Positions 42,586 to 51,283 of a stretch of 62,450 bases of DNA are shown here, piece after piece. The notes beneath the pieces are model-generated. The model had not been told where the DNA came from and made no database searches. It worked only from the letters and a program-made list of their open reading frames with translations. Location of the stretch: the NCBI GenBank assembly GCA_937865685.1, contig CALMGU010000057.1, positions 1 through 62,450 on the forward strand. The letters run 5' to 3'. Position 1 is the first letter of the stretch. Each line of letters starts with the position of its first letter. Origin of the DNA: an uncultured Alphaproteobacteria bacterium (lineage in GTDB: Bacteria; Pseudomonadota; Alphaproteobacteria; Micropepsales; Micropepsaceae). Both the position numbers and the translations under genes were made by a program.

Positions 42586-43191
42586 CTATCCTTCGACGGA
42601 ATGGACCGCATCCCGAAAGAGCGCGGATTCGATCCCCGCGCAGATAATATGCGCGGCCGCTATATGGATTTGCTGAACCAGAGACGTCTGGTGAGCAGGC
42701 GCGCGCAACGCAATGTCGCTCAGATCGAGGATTTCTGTTTTCTGGCTGCCACAGAAAGCGACAGTGACCAGGCCAAGCTCCCTGGCCTTGCGCATGGCAC
42801 GCAGAATATTCGGCGACCGGCCGGAAGTGGAGATACCGACAAAGACATCGCCACGGCGACCCAGGGCCTGAACCTGGCGTTCGAACACATGCTCAAAACT
42901 ATAGTCATTGCCTACCGCCGTCAGCACGGAAGTGTCGACGGTCAGTGCGATGGCGGGCAAAGGCGCGCGATCGAAATTCAATCTGGCGACCAATTCTCCC
43001 GCGATATGTTGCGCGTCGGCGGCGCTGCCGCCATTCCCCGCCAACAAAAGCTTTCCTCCTGCCCGAAAGCAGTCGGTTATTGCTTTAAAGACGGCTTCAA
43101 GCTCTCCAAGGAACGCTTCGCTCTCAGCGGCAGCGGTAAGCGCCTTTTGCGATTGCACCAGCTGGGTTCGCGCATATTCGGAAAAGGGCAT
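42586..43191 (-). CDS. gmhA: phosphoheptose isomerase GmhA-like SIS-domain protein
   Basis: GmhA converts sedoheptulose 7-phosphate to D-glycero-D-manno-heptose 7-phosphate, the first step to activated heptose. The SIS domain shows LLLAGNGGSAADAQHIAGEL, DVFVGISTSGRSPNILRAMR and LVQQIHIAAAHIICAGIE. The ATG at 43191 aligns best with the usual GmhA N-terminus (MPFSEYARTQL). An ATG at 43233 adds 14 residues without family likeness. The stop directly adjoins the gmhB start, giving a two-gene heptose unit placed between recG and sdhE-mfd. The kinase/adenylyltransferase (HldE or HddA/HddC) is not in the window. Confidence 0.88.
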   Translation of the reverse strand: MPFSEYARTQLVQSQKALTAAAESEAFLGELEAVFKAITDCFRAGGKLLLAGNGGSAADAQHIAGELVARLNFDRAPLPAIALTVDTSVLTAVGNDYSFEHVFERQVQALGRRGDVFVGISTSGRSPNILRAMRKARELGLVTVAFCGSQKTEILDLSDIALRAPAHQTSLVQQIHIAAAHIICAGIESALFRDAVHSVEG

Positions 43192-43296
43192 TTGAAAGCA
43201 CTCAGTGAGGCGGCGCGCAGCGAAGGATGCCATGCAAACGATCTACGGAAAGCTAACGTGTTTGGCCTGTTGGGAGAAGGGCCATAAAATCAATCC

Positions 43297-45378
43297 ATGC
43301 GGCCCTCGATTCTGTTCCCGCTTTTTGCCGAAATCCGCACCCTTGCCGGGGTGGGACCGAAGCTGGAAAAATTGATCGTCAAGGTGGCCGGCGCGAAGCT
43401 GGTGGACCTGATTTTCGACCTGCCGGTCGGCGTGGTGGACCGCTCTTATCGGCCCAAGTTGATCGCGGCGGAACCTGGCCGCATTGCCACCTTGGAAGTC
43501 CATGTGCTGGACCATGCCCCGCCCCGGGTGAAAAGCCAGCCCTACAGGATACGGGTCAGCGACGGCACCGCCGCGATGGACCTGATCTATTTTCGGGCCG
43601 ATGCGAAATATCTGTCGGCCCTTCTGCCGCCTGGATCGCGGCGGCTGATTTCGGGAAAGGTCGAAAGCTTCAAGGACCGGCTTCAGATGCCCCATCCCGA
43701 CTATGTGGTGGCGCCCGAGGATGCTGCGTCCCTGCCCCAGCATGAAGCCGTTTATGGGCTGACCGAGGGCCTCACTCCAAAAACCCTGTCCAAAGCGGTG
43801 CGAGGCGCGCTGGAGCGCGTGCCGCCGATGCCGGAATGGCAGGATGCCGCCTTCCTGAAACAGCGCCGCTTCGCCCCTTTCAATGAAGCGCTGAGCATTG
43901 CGCATGCTCCCGCGCACGAAGCTGACCTGTCGCCGGAAACACCGGCACGCCAGCGCCTGGCCTATGATGAATTGCTGGCCAATCAGCTGGCGCTTCTGCT
44001 GATCCGGGCGCGCTTACGGGAGTCCGGCGGGCGGCGCGTGACCGGCGATGGCCATCTGAAGGCCCGCGCGATCGCCGCCCTGCCCTTTGCCTTAACCGAC
44101 GGGCAGCTATCGGCGCTGGCCGAGATCGAAACTGATATGGCCAGCGACAAGCGGATGCTGCGCCTGCTGCAGGGCGATGTTGGCTCCGGCAAGACCGTCG
44201 TGGCGCTTCTGGCTTTGCTGGGCGCGGTCGAGGCAGGATTTCAGGGCGCGCTGATGGCGCCCACCGAGCTGTTGGTGCGTCAGCATCTCGCGTCGCTGAC
44301 CCCTTATGCCGAAGCCGCGGGCGTGCGGCTGACAGCATTGACGGGCCGTGAGCGCGGTCCTCAACGCACAGAGACCCTGGCCAAGCTCGCCGCCGGCGAG
44401 ATCGACATCCTGATCGGCACCCACGCGCTTTTCTCGGAAGATGTCGCGTTCCGCGACCTGGGCCTGGCGGTGGTGGACGAACAACATCGCTTCGGCGTGC
44501 ATCAGCGCATGCAGCTGCAAAGCAAGGGCAAGCCTGCCGACGTGCTGGTGATGACCGCCACGCCCATTCCCCGAACCTTAGCGCTTACCGCCTATGGCGA
44601 CATGGATGTTTCCAAAATAACCGGCCGTCCGCCGGGGCGAAAGCCGGTCGAGACACGGGTGATGAGCGCGGCCAGGCTGGACGATCTGATTACGCATTTG
44701 CGCCTGGCGCTGGATCGAGGCAACCGGGCCTATTGGGTCTGCCCGCTGGTGGAGGAATCCGAGAAGATCGATCTGGCCGCCGCCCAGGAACGGGCCGTGA
44801 TGCTGAAAAAAGCTCTGGGCGTGAACGTGGGGTTGGTGCATGGGCAGATGAAGGCTGCCGAGCGCGACACCGCCATGGCCGCCTTCAAAAATGGCGAAAC
44901 CCAACTTTTGGTCGCCACCACCGTGATCGAAGTGGGCGTCGATGTGCCGGAAGCGACCATCATGGTGGTGGAACATGCCGAGCGTTTCGGCCTCGCCCAG
45001 CTGCATCAATTGCGTGGCCGGGTGGGGCGCGGTACCGGCAAATCTTCATGCATGCTGGTCTATCACGGCGCGTTGGGCCAGACCGCCAAGGCACGGCTCG
45101 CCACCATGCGCGAGACCGATGACGGCTTTGTCATCGCCGAACAGGATCTGAAGCTGCGCGGCCCTGGCGAAGTCCTGGGCAAGCGCCAGAGCGGCATGGA
45201 GGAATTCCGCATCGCCGATCCATCGGCGCACGGCGAACTTCTGGCGGTGGCGCATGACGATGCCCGGCTGATACTGTCCCGCGATCCGGATTTGAAAAGC
45301 CCCCGCGGCGAAAATCTGCGTGTTCTGCTTTATTTGTTTGGCCGGGACGAAGCGGTGCGCTATCTCAGGACCGGATGA
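43297..45378 (+). CDS. recG: ATP-dependent DNA helicase RecG
   Basis: RecG remodels stalled replication forks and Holliday junctions. The 693-residue protein has the N-terminal wedge/OB region (LAGVGPKLEKLIVKVAGAKL, IRVSDGTAAMDLIYFRADAK), Walker A LLQGDVGSGKTVVALLAL, the DEQH box AVVDEQHRFGVHQRM, the motif TATPIPRTLALTAYGDMDVS and the C-terminal helicase motif LHQLRGRVGRGTGKSSCML. Length matches the family. The ATG of the next gene overlaps its stop as ATGA, an unusual neighbour for recG. Confidence 0.96.
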   Translation: MRPSILFPLFAEIRTLAGVGPKLEKLIVKVAGAKLVDLIFDLPVGVVDRSYRPKLIAAEPGRIATLEVHVLDHAPPRVKSQPYRIRVSDGTAAMDLIYFRADAKYLSALLPPGSRRLISGKVESFKDRLQMPHPDYVVAPEDAASLPQHEAVYGLTEGLTPKTLSKAVRGALERVPPMPEWQDAAFLKQRRFAPFNEALSIAHAPAHEADLSPETPARQRLAYDELLANQLALLLIRARLRESGGRRVTGDGHLKARAIAALPFALTDGQLSALAEIETDMASDKRMLRLLQGDVGSGKTVVALLALLGAVEAGFQGALMAPTELLVRQHLASLTPYAEAAGVRLTALTGRERGPQRTETLAKLAAGEIDILIGTHALFSEDVAFRDLGLAVVDEQHRFGVHQRMQLQSKGKPADVLVMTATPIPRTLALTAYGDMDVSKITGRPPGRKPVETRVMSAARLDDLITHLRLALDRGNRAYWVCPLVEESEKIDLAAAQERAVMLKKALGVNVGLVHGQMKAAERDTAMAAFKNGETQLLVATTVIEVGVDVPEATIMVVEHAERFGLAQLHQLRGRVGRGTGKSSCMLVYHGALGQTAKARLATMRETDDGFVIAEQDLKLRGPGEVLGKRQSGMEEFRIADPSAHGELLAVAHDDARLILSRDPDLKSPRGENLRVLLYLFGRDEAVRYLRTG

Positions 45379-46508
45379 GCACGGATTTTTCAACCGAGGC
45401 GGTGGTGGTCGGCGCGGGCGTGGTGGGCCTGGCCGTGGCGCGCGCCTTGGCGCAATCGGGACGCGAAGTTCTGATTCTGGAGAAAAATGCCCGCATCGGC
45501 GAAGAAACCAGCGCTCGCAACAGCGAGGTCATCCATGCCGGGATCTATTACCCCAAAGGTTCCCTCAAAGCCAAACTGTGTGTCGAAGGCCGGGACAGGC
45601 TCTATGCTTTTTGTGAAAGCCATAATCTCCCGCACAAGCGTCTCGGCAAACTCATCGTCGCAACCAAACCCGATCAGGATCAGGATCTCGCCGCGATCCG
45701 CCGGAAGGCAGCGGACAATGGCGTCACGGACCTGCAGCCGCTCAACAAGGCGCAGATCGCAGCACTGGAGCCGGAATTGACGGCCACCGGCGGATTGCTG
45801 TCGCCATCGACCGGCATCATCGACAGTCATGCCTATATGCTGGCGCTCCTGGGAGATGCGGAAGCGGCAGGCGCGAGCCTGGTGCGCAGCGCGGAAGTGA
45901 CATCCGTGGCGCTCCAGAATGGAAGTTACCGCCTTACCGTTTGCAACGCCGGCGAAACGACAACGCTTGGGGCAACTTTGCTGGTCAATTGTGCCGGTCT
46001 CTGGGCGCCCCGGCTCGCTGGCCTCATCGAACCCCTCGCTTCAATTCACGCTCCACCGACATTTCTGGCGAAAGGCAACTACGCCACGCTGAACATCCGT
46101 TGCCCTTTCCGACACTTGGTCTATCCCGTGCCGGAAGCAGGCGGGCTTGGCGTCCATTTGACTTTAGATATGAGTGGAGCAGCCCGCTTCGGTCCCGATG
46201 TCGAATGGCTTCAGATCGATGATCCAGGCCTGATAGATTATGCCGTGTCACAGACCGTACCTACCCGTTTTGCGTCCCGCATAGCGGCCTATTGGCCACG
46301 GATCACGGAAGAAATGCTTTCGCCTGGATATTCCGGTGTACGGCCGAAAATTGGCGGCCTCCAGGATCCCAATGCCGATTTTCGCATCGAAGGCCCGGCA
46401 ACGCATGGCCTGAACGGATTGATCAATCTTTTCGGCATAGAAAGCCCGGGGCTGACGGCTTCTCTGGCCATAGCTGCGACAGTGGAAGGAATGCTGCGCA
46501 GTGCTTGA
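45375..46508 (+). CDS. FAD-dependent oxidoreductase, L-2-hydroxyglutarate dehydrogenase-like
   Basis: The 377-residue DAO-type flavoprotein starts with VVVGAGVVGLAVARALAQSG and has the LhgO-like marks GEETSARNSEVIHAGIYYPK and GVRPKIGGLQDPNADF. Family members oxidise L-2-hydroxyglutarate or similar 2-hydroxy acids to 2-oxo acids at the membrane. The start overlaps the recG stop (ATGA), and the stop overlaps the GTG start of the aldo/keto reductase by eight bases. All three may therefore be read together, though a functional link to recG is unlikely. Confidence 0.88.
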   Translation: MSTDFSTEAVVVGAGVVGLAVARALAQSGREVLILEKNARIGEETSARNSEVIHAGIYYPKGSLKAKLCVEGRDRLYAFCESHNLPHKRLGKLIVATKPDQDQDLAAIRRKAADNGVTDLQPLNKAQIAALEPELTATGGLLSPSTGIIDSHAYMLALLGDAEAAGASLVRSAEVTSVALQNGSYRLTVCNAGETTTLGATLLVNCAGLWAPRLAGLIEPLASIHAPPTFLAKGNYATLNIRCPFRHLVYPVPEAGGLGVHLTLDMSGAARFGPDVEWLQIDDPGLIDYAVSQTVPTRFASRIAAYWPRITEEMLSPGYSGVRPKIGGLQDPNADFRIEGPATHGLNGLINLFGIESPGLTASLAIAATVEGMLRSA

Positions 46509-47340
46509 AAAGCTGGGCCTGGGCACCGTGCAATTCGGCCAGCCCTATGGCATCTCCAATACCCGTGGCCAGGTCTCGCCAAAGGAAACTGCCGCGATAT
46601 TGGCGGGCGCTAAAAATGCGGGCATTCGGCTGCTGGACACCGCCGCCAATTATGGCGAAGCGGAAGCCGTGCTGGCTAAGCTGGACACGACTGGATTCCG
46701 GATCGTCTCCAAGACCATCGGTTTGAAGCATGGGCTGAACCAAGTGATCATGCGGGTGCGGCAATCGGCGGACCTGCTCAAGGCCGACACCATTTTGGTG
46801 CATGCCGCTGCGGACCTGCTGGGACCGGATGGCGATGCCTTATGGGCGGCGCTGCGGCGCCTGCGCGACGACGGTGTTGTCCGCAAGATCGGCATTTCGG
46901 TTTATGTGGCGGACGATCCAGCGGCGCTGGCGGCGCGCTTCCGGCCCGATGTGGTGCAGCTTCCCTTCAGCCTGCTCGATCAGCGCTTGCTCGCCGACGG
47001 CACTCTGGCGCGGCTGGCGGAGTCGGGCATCGAAATCCATGCCCGCTCGCTTTTCCTCCAGGGATTGCTTTTTCTGAACACGCTGCCGGAAAAGTTGCGC
47101 CATGCCGGCCCGCGCCTGCGCGAGATTCAGGCGCATTTGGAGGATGCAGGCACGATGCCTCTGGCGGCGGCTCTGGGTTTCGTGCTGTCGCGTCCAGAGA
47201 TCGCTTTCGGCCTGGTCGGTGTCACATCCACAGCCGAGCTGAATGAAATCATCGACGCGGCCAAAAAGCCCCTGCCCGCTCTCGACTGGGCCCAATTCGC
47301 GCTCGATGACGACGTGACGCTTACGCCGTCGCTCTGGTAA
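46501..47340 (+). CDS. aldo/keto reductase
   Basis: The 279-residue TIM-barrel oxidoreductase starts at GTG 46501 (MLEKLGLGTVQFGQPYGISN). The expected catalytic region is GIRLLDTAANYGEAEAVLAK (Asp and Tyr), and the NADPH-binding end FGLVGVTSTAELNEII is present. The usual catalytic Lys falls in FRIVSKTIGLKHG. This subfamily (TVQFGQPYGI) is the one found in nonulosonic or dideoxy-sugar gene clusters, where it often sits beside pseB and pseC as here. The 3' end overlaps that of pseC by 20 bases in convergent orientation. Its substrate is unknown. Confidence 0.88.
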   Translation: MLEKLGLGTVQFGQPYGISNTRGQVSPKETAAILAGAKNAGIRLLDTAANYGEAEAVLAKLDTTGFRIVSKTIGLKHGLNQVIMRVRQSADLLKADTILVHAAADLLGPDGDALWAALRRLRDDGVVRKIGISVYVADDPAALAARFRPDVVQLPFSLLDQRLLADGTLARLAESGIEIHARSLFLQGLLFLNTLPEKLRHAGPRLREIQAHLEDAGTMPLAAALGFVLSRPEIAFGLVGVTSTAELNEIIDAAKKPLPALDWAQFALDDDVTLTPSLW

Positions 47341-48481
47341 GCGCGCCCACCACCCGGCGCACATCGGCTTCCGTCATCGCCGGAAACATCGGCAAGGTGA
47401 TGATCTGGCGCGCCGCTGCTTCAGCGGCGGGACACAGGCCGGGCTTGTAGCCAAGCTTGGCATAATAGGAATGCAGATAGACCGGCGCGTAATGGACATT
47501 GGCGCCGATTCCGTCCGCCCGCAGCCGGGCAAACACCCGATCCCTATCGATGCCGTCCATCAGCCGCACCACATAGAGATGATGGGCATTGGTCCGGTCG
47601 GAATGGGTTTTCAGGGGGACCGCTTCGGCCAGGCCGGCCAAGGCATCGTCATAAAGGCGAGCGATCCGCTGCCGCGCTTCGACCCAGCCGGGCAGCCGCT
47701 TCAGCTGCGCCAATCCCAGCGCGCATTGCACATCGGGAAGCCGATAGTTGAAGCCCAGCTCCGCCATGTCATAGGCGTGTGCTCCGGCGGCTTCGCGCGA
47801 ACGATGGTCGCTGCCGATGCCGTGATTGCGGAACCGGCGCATATGCGTGGCCATGGCGGCATCGTCGGTGACCGACATCCCGCCCTCGCAAGTGGTGAGA
47901 TGCTTGACCGGATGAAACGAGAAGCAGGAAATGTCGGCCAGGGTACCGGTGGCGCGGCCTTTATAGACCGCTCCGGGAGCGTGGCAGGCGTCGGCGATGA
48001 TCCGGATGCCGCGCGGCTTGGCCAATTGCGCCAGGGCGTCGTAGTCGGCGGGCTGACCCGCATAATCCACCGCCACGATGGCACGGGTCTTGGGCGTGAT
48101 CCGCGCAGCCACCGAAACCGGATCGATCAGCAACGTATCGGGTTCGATATCGGCGAATACCGGTGTCGCGCCTTCATAGAGGGCAGCATTGGCCGATGCC
48201 GCGAAAGTGATGGCGGGCACGATCACTTCATCGCCCGCACCCACGCCAATGGCGCGCATTGCGCAATGAAGAGCGGCCGTGCCGGAGTTGACGGCGACGC
48301 CCTCGCCCGCGCCGACATGGGCGGCAAAAGCCTGCTCGAATTCCGAAACGCGCGGGCCGGTGGTCAGCCAGCCGGACACCAGCGCTTCAACCACGGCCTT
48401 GATATCGACATCCGCGATTTCCTGCCGCCCATAAGGCAGGAAAGCCGGTTCCGCATCGCCCCGGATTTCGCGGTCAGGCAT
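47321..48481 (-). CDS. pseC: UDP-4-amino-4,6-dideoxy-GlcNAc/AltNAc transaminase PseC
   Basis: This PLP enzyme of the DegT/DnrJ/EryC1 family has 386 residues. It transaminates the 4-keto sugar made by PseB in the pseudaminic-acid pathway. Marks are FLPYGRQEIADVDIKAVVEA, TAALHCAMRAIGVGAGDEVI, VDYAGQPADYDAL and the PLP-binding lysine in CFSFHPVKHLTTCEGGM. The chosen ATG at 48481 gives the usual start, whereas the open frame continues another 38 codons inside pseB. It overlaps pseB by eight bases, so the two are coupled. The later enzymes PseH, PseG, PseI and PseF are not in this window. Confidence 0.93.
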   Translation of the reverse strand: MPDREIRGDAEPAFLPYGRQEIADVDIKAVVEALVSGWLTTGPRVSEFEQAFAAHVGAGEGVAVNSGTAALHCAMRAIGVGAGDEVIVPAITFAASANAALYEGATPVFADIEPDTLLIDPVSVAARITPKTRAIVAVDYAGQPADYDALAQLAKPRGIRIIADACHAPGAVYKGRATGTLADISCFSFHPVKHLTTCEGGMSVTDDAAMATHMRRFRNHGIGSDHRSREAAGAHAYDMAELGFNYRLPDVQCALGLAQLKRLPGWVEARQRIARLYDDALAGLAEAVPLKTHSDRTNAHHLYVVRLMDGIDRDRVFARLRADGIGANVHYAPVYLHSYYAKLGYKPGLCPAAEAAARQIITLPMFPAMTEADVRRVVGALTRATA

Positions 48482-49565
48482 AGGACATCTGCAACAATGT
48501 CTGCAGCCCGTGGGCGTCCAGCTTCTCGGGATTGGTATCGCTGGAATAGCTGAAGCCTTCGGCGACCGGCTTGGCGCCCCGATGCATATAGGCATCGCGC
48601 ATCGCCGTGGCGAAGCTTTGCAGGATCACGTAACGATCCTCCAGCTCGACGGTGCAATGCGCGTCATCGGCGGGGATCATGGTTTCGTGCAGTTTTTCGC
48701 CCGGCCGGATTCCGATCACATGCTGCTTCAGATGGGGACTGACCAGGCTGGCGAGCTGAGGAATGGTGGAAGACGCGATCTTGGGAACATAGATTTCACC
48801 GCCCCGCATCATTTCCATGCTGGACAGCACGAAATTGACACCCTGGGTCAGCGTAATCCAGAAGCGGGTCATCCGCGCATCCGTGATGGGAAGGCTCTCG
48901 GCGCCGTCATCGGCCAGCTTCTTGAAGAAGGGCACCACCGATCCGCGCGAGCCGAACACATTGCCATAGCGCACCACGGAGAAGCGGGGGCCGTCGGCGC
49001 CGGCCAGATTGTTGGCGGCGACGAAAATCTTATCCGACGCCAGCTTGGACGCGCCATAAAGATTGACGGGATTGGCGGCCTTATCCGTGGAAAGCGCCAC
49101 CACCCGTTTGACGCCGCGGCGCAGACATGCACTCACCACATTCTCCGCACCGAACACATTGGTGCGAATACATTCGAAGGGATTGTACTCGGCCGTCGTC
49201 ACTTGCTTCATCGCGGCGGCGTGAACCACATAATCCACGTCGCGCAACGCCAGATCGAGTCGATCCTTGTCGCGCACATCGCCAATGAAATAGCGGATGA
49301 AGGGATATTTCTCGGTCGAAAATTCCTGCGCCATCTCGAACTGTTTGAGTTCGTCGCGGCTGAAAACGATCAGGCGGCGCGGTTTATACTGCGCAATCAC
49401 CGTCTTGAGAAAATGCTTGCCGAAAGACCCGGTGCCGCCGGTCACCAGCACCGACTTGTCGTTGAGATCGAGCCAGGGCTGGGAGAAATCCCGCAGCCTT
49501 GGGGCGAGCGCCCCGGCCGGCTGGGCTGCGGACGCCGGTGCAATGGCGAGAGCGGTTGGGCTCAT
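48474..49565 (-). CDS. pseB: UDP-GlcNAc 4,6-dehydratase (inverting) PseB
   Basis: PseB turns UDP-GlcNAc into a 4-keto-6-deoxy-L-sugar with inversion at C5, the first step of pseudaminic acid. The 363-residue protein has TGGTGSFGKHFLKTVI for NADP and the catalytic triad region VVALSTDKAANPVNLYGASK (Asp, Lys, Tyr). Further marks are HAAAMKQVTTAEYNPFECI and FKKLADDGAESLPITDARMT. Members normally begin within ten residues of the glycine motif; this one has about 35 extra N-terminal residues rich in Ala and Pro. No internal ATG exists to shorten it, and the ribosome site (GGAAG) supports the chosen start. Confidence 0.94.
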   Translation of the reverse strand: MSPTALAIAPASAAQPAGALAPRLRDFSQPWLDLNDKSVLVTGGTGSFGKHFLKTVIAQYKPRRLIVFSRDELKQFEMAQEFSTEKYPFIRYFIGDVRDKDRLDLALRDVDYVVHAAAMKQVTTAEYNPFECIRTNVFGAENVVSACLRRGVKRVVALSTDKAANPVNLYGASKLASDKIFVAANNLAGADGPRFSVVRYGNVFGSRGSVVPFFKKLADDGAESLPITDARMTRFWITLTQGVNFVLSSMEMMRGGEIYVPKIASSTIPQLASLVSPHLKQHVIGIRPGEKLHETMIPADDAHCTVELEDRYVILQSFATAMRDAYMHRGAKPVAEGFSYSSDTNPEKLDAHGLQTLLQMSYA

Positions 49566-49962
49566 GAAGACTTCCTGTTTGATCAGGCGCAGTCTCGCGA
49601 AGAATGGTTAACCCTGTCTTGAGCATAACGGCCCGCAAGCGGCCAAATTCTTAACCGGCGGTAAATTCGCTCTTGGATGGAGATCGGACGACGGACGAAC
49701 TGTCCGTGGGTCTTGGATGCCACTCGATCGGCTGGCCGCGATCCATGGCCGGACGGAACTGTCATCGGCTCGTCACAAAATTCTCTGCGGCTCTTTAATA
49801 ATGGTGAGCGCTATCGCTGTTGTGTGGAAGCCCGTCAAAGCGCGGACACGCGATCGGGGGCCTTACTAACCTTACCCATGCTTTTGTCGCCAGATCTTGC
49901 CATTATACCTTGAATATTAACGGTTTTCCGGTCAGAAGGATCGCCAATTCCGAGGGGTTTCC
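49566..49962. other. intergenic region between the divergent pseB and ugd genes
   Basis: About 400 bases without a supported gene; the right part is relatively AT-rich. It must contain the promoters of the leftward pseB-pseC pair and of the rightward ugd-epimerase pair. No clear operator or RNA was recognised. Confidence 0.5.
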
Positions 49963-51273
49963 ATGCGCATTGCGATGATTGGCACAGGCTATGTCGGACT
50001 GGTTTCGGGCGCGTGCCTGTCGGAGTTCGGCCATGAGGTCGTCTGTGTGGACAAGGACGCAGGCAAGGTCGCGAGCCTGCGGGCCGGTGGCATACCGATC
50101 TTCGAGCCGGGCCTGGACGAAGTGGTCGCCGCCAATGTGAAGGCGGGCCGCCTGTCCTTCGAAACAGATATTGCCGCCGCCGTGAAGGGCGCCAGCGCTG
50201 TGTTCATTGCCGTCGGCACGCCCAGCCGCCGCGGCGATGGCCACGCCGACCTCACTTATGTGTTTGCCGCGGCCGAAGAAATCGCCACGTCCCTGACCAA
50301 CTATGCGGTGGTGGTGACAAAATCCACCGTTCCCGTCGGCACCAGCCGCAAGGTCGAAGAGATTATCCGCAAGGCGAACGCCAAGGCCGAATTCGACATG
50401 GCCTCCAATCCCGAATTCCTGCGTGAAGGCTCGGCGATCGAGGATTTCCGACGCCCCGACCGCGTGGTGGTGGGCTGCGATACGGACAAGGCCCGTGAAG
50501 TGATGCGGGAAGTCTATCGCCCGCTCTATATCAGCGAAACGCCGATCGTGTTCACCAGCCGCGAGACCAGCGAGCTGATCAAATATGCGGCCAATGCCTT
50601 TCTCGCCACCAAAATCACTTTCATCAATGAGATGGCGACCTTGTGCGAAAAAGTTGGCGGCGACGTCCAGGATGTCGCACGCGGCATCGGTTTGGACGGG
50701 CGCATCGGAAGCAAGTTTCTGCATGCAGGGCCCGGCTTCGGCGGTTCCTGTTTCCCCAAGGACACGCTGGCGCTGGTCAAGACCGCCCGCGGCATGGGCG
50801 CACCCTCGCAGATCGTTGAAGCCGTTGTGGCCGTCAACGATGCCCGCAAGGTCGAAATGGCCAAGAAGATCGAGACCGCGTTTGGCGGGGTCAAGGGCAA
50901 GACCGTGGCGGTGCTGGGCCTCACCTTCAAGCCCAACACTGACGATATGCGCGATTCCCCCAGCCTGGTGATCGTGCCGCATCTGCAGGCGGCGGGCGCC
51001 ACCGTCCGCGCTTATGACCCGGAAGGCCGCAAGGAAGCCTCCAAGCATCTGACCTTGGACTATTGCGACAATGCCTATCAGGCACTGGACGGCGCCGATG
51101 GGGTGGTTATCCTCACCGAATGGAACGAATTCCGGGCCCTGGACCTTGCCAAGGTGAAGACCTTGCTGAAGAAGCCGCTGATGGTGGACCTGCGCAACAT
51201 CTATCGCCCCGCCCAGATGGCCCAGGCCGGATTCCGCTACATCAGCGTCGGCCGCGCCGACGCCGGTACGTGA
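49963..51273 (+). CDS. ugd: UDP-glucose 6-dehydrogenase
   Basis: The enzyme oxidises UDP-glucose twice to UDP-glucuronate with NAD. The 436-residue protein starts MRIAMIGTGYVGLVSGACLS (Rossmann motif) and contains VTKSTVPVGTSRKVEEII, ASNPEFLREGSAIEDF, the catalytic Cys263 in GPGFGGSCFPKDTLAL, and GLTFKPNTDDMRDSPSLVIV. The ribosome site is GAGGGG. Eleven bases after its stop comes a UDP-glucuronate epimerase, so the pair yields UDP-GlcA and UDP-GalA. Its substrate can be made by the GalU encoded 7.5 kb further on. Confidence 0.95.
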   Translation: MRIAMIGTGYVGLVSGACLSEFGHEVVCVDKDAGKVASLRAGGIPIFEPGLDEVVAANVKAGRLSFETDIAAAVKGASAVFIAVGTPSRRGDGHADLTYVFAAAEEIATSLTNYAVVVTKSTVPVGTSRKVEEIIRKANAKAEFDMASNPEFLREGSAIEDFRRPDRVVVGCDTDKAREVMREVYRPLYISETPIVFTSRETSELIKYAANAFLATKITFINEMATLCEKVGGDVQDVARGIGLDGRIGSKFLHAGPGFGGSCFPKDTLALVKTARGMGAPSQIVEAVVAVNDARKVEMAKKIETAFGGVKGKTVAVLGLTFKPNTDDMRDSPSLVIVPHLQAAGATVRAYDPEGRKEASKHLTLDYCDNAYQALDGADGVVILTEWNEFRALDLAKVKTLLKKPLMVDLRNIYRPAQMAQAGFRYISVGRADAGT

Positions 51274-51283
51274 TCCCACAAGC

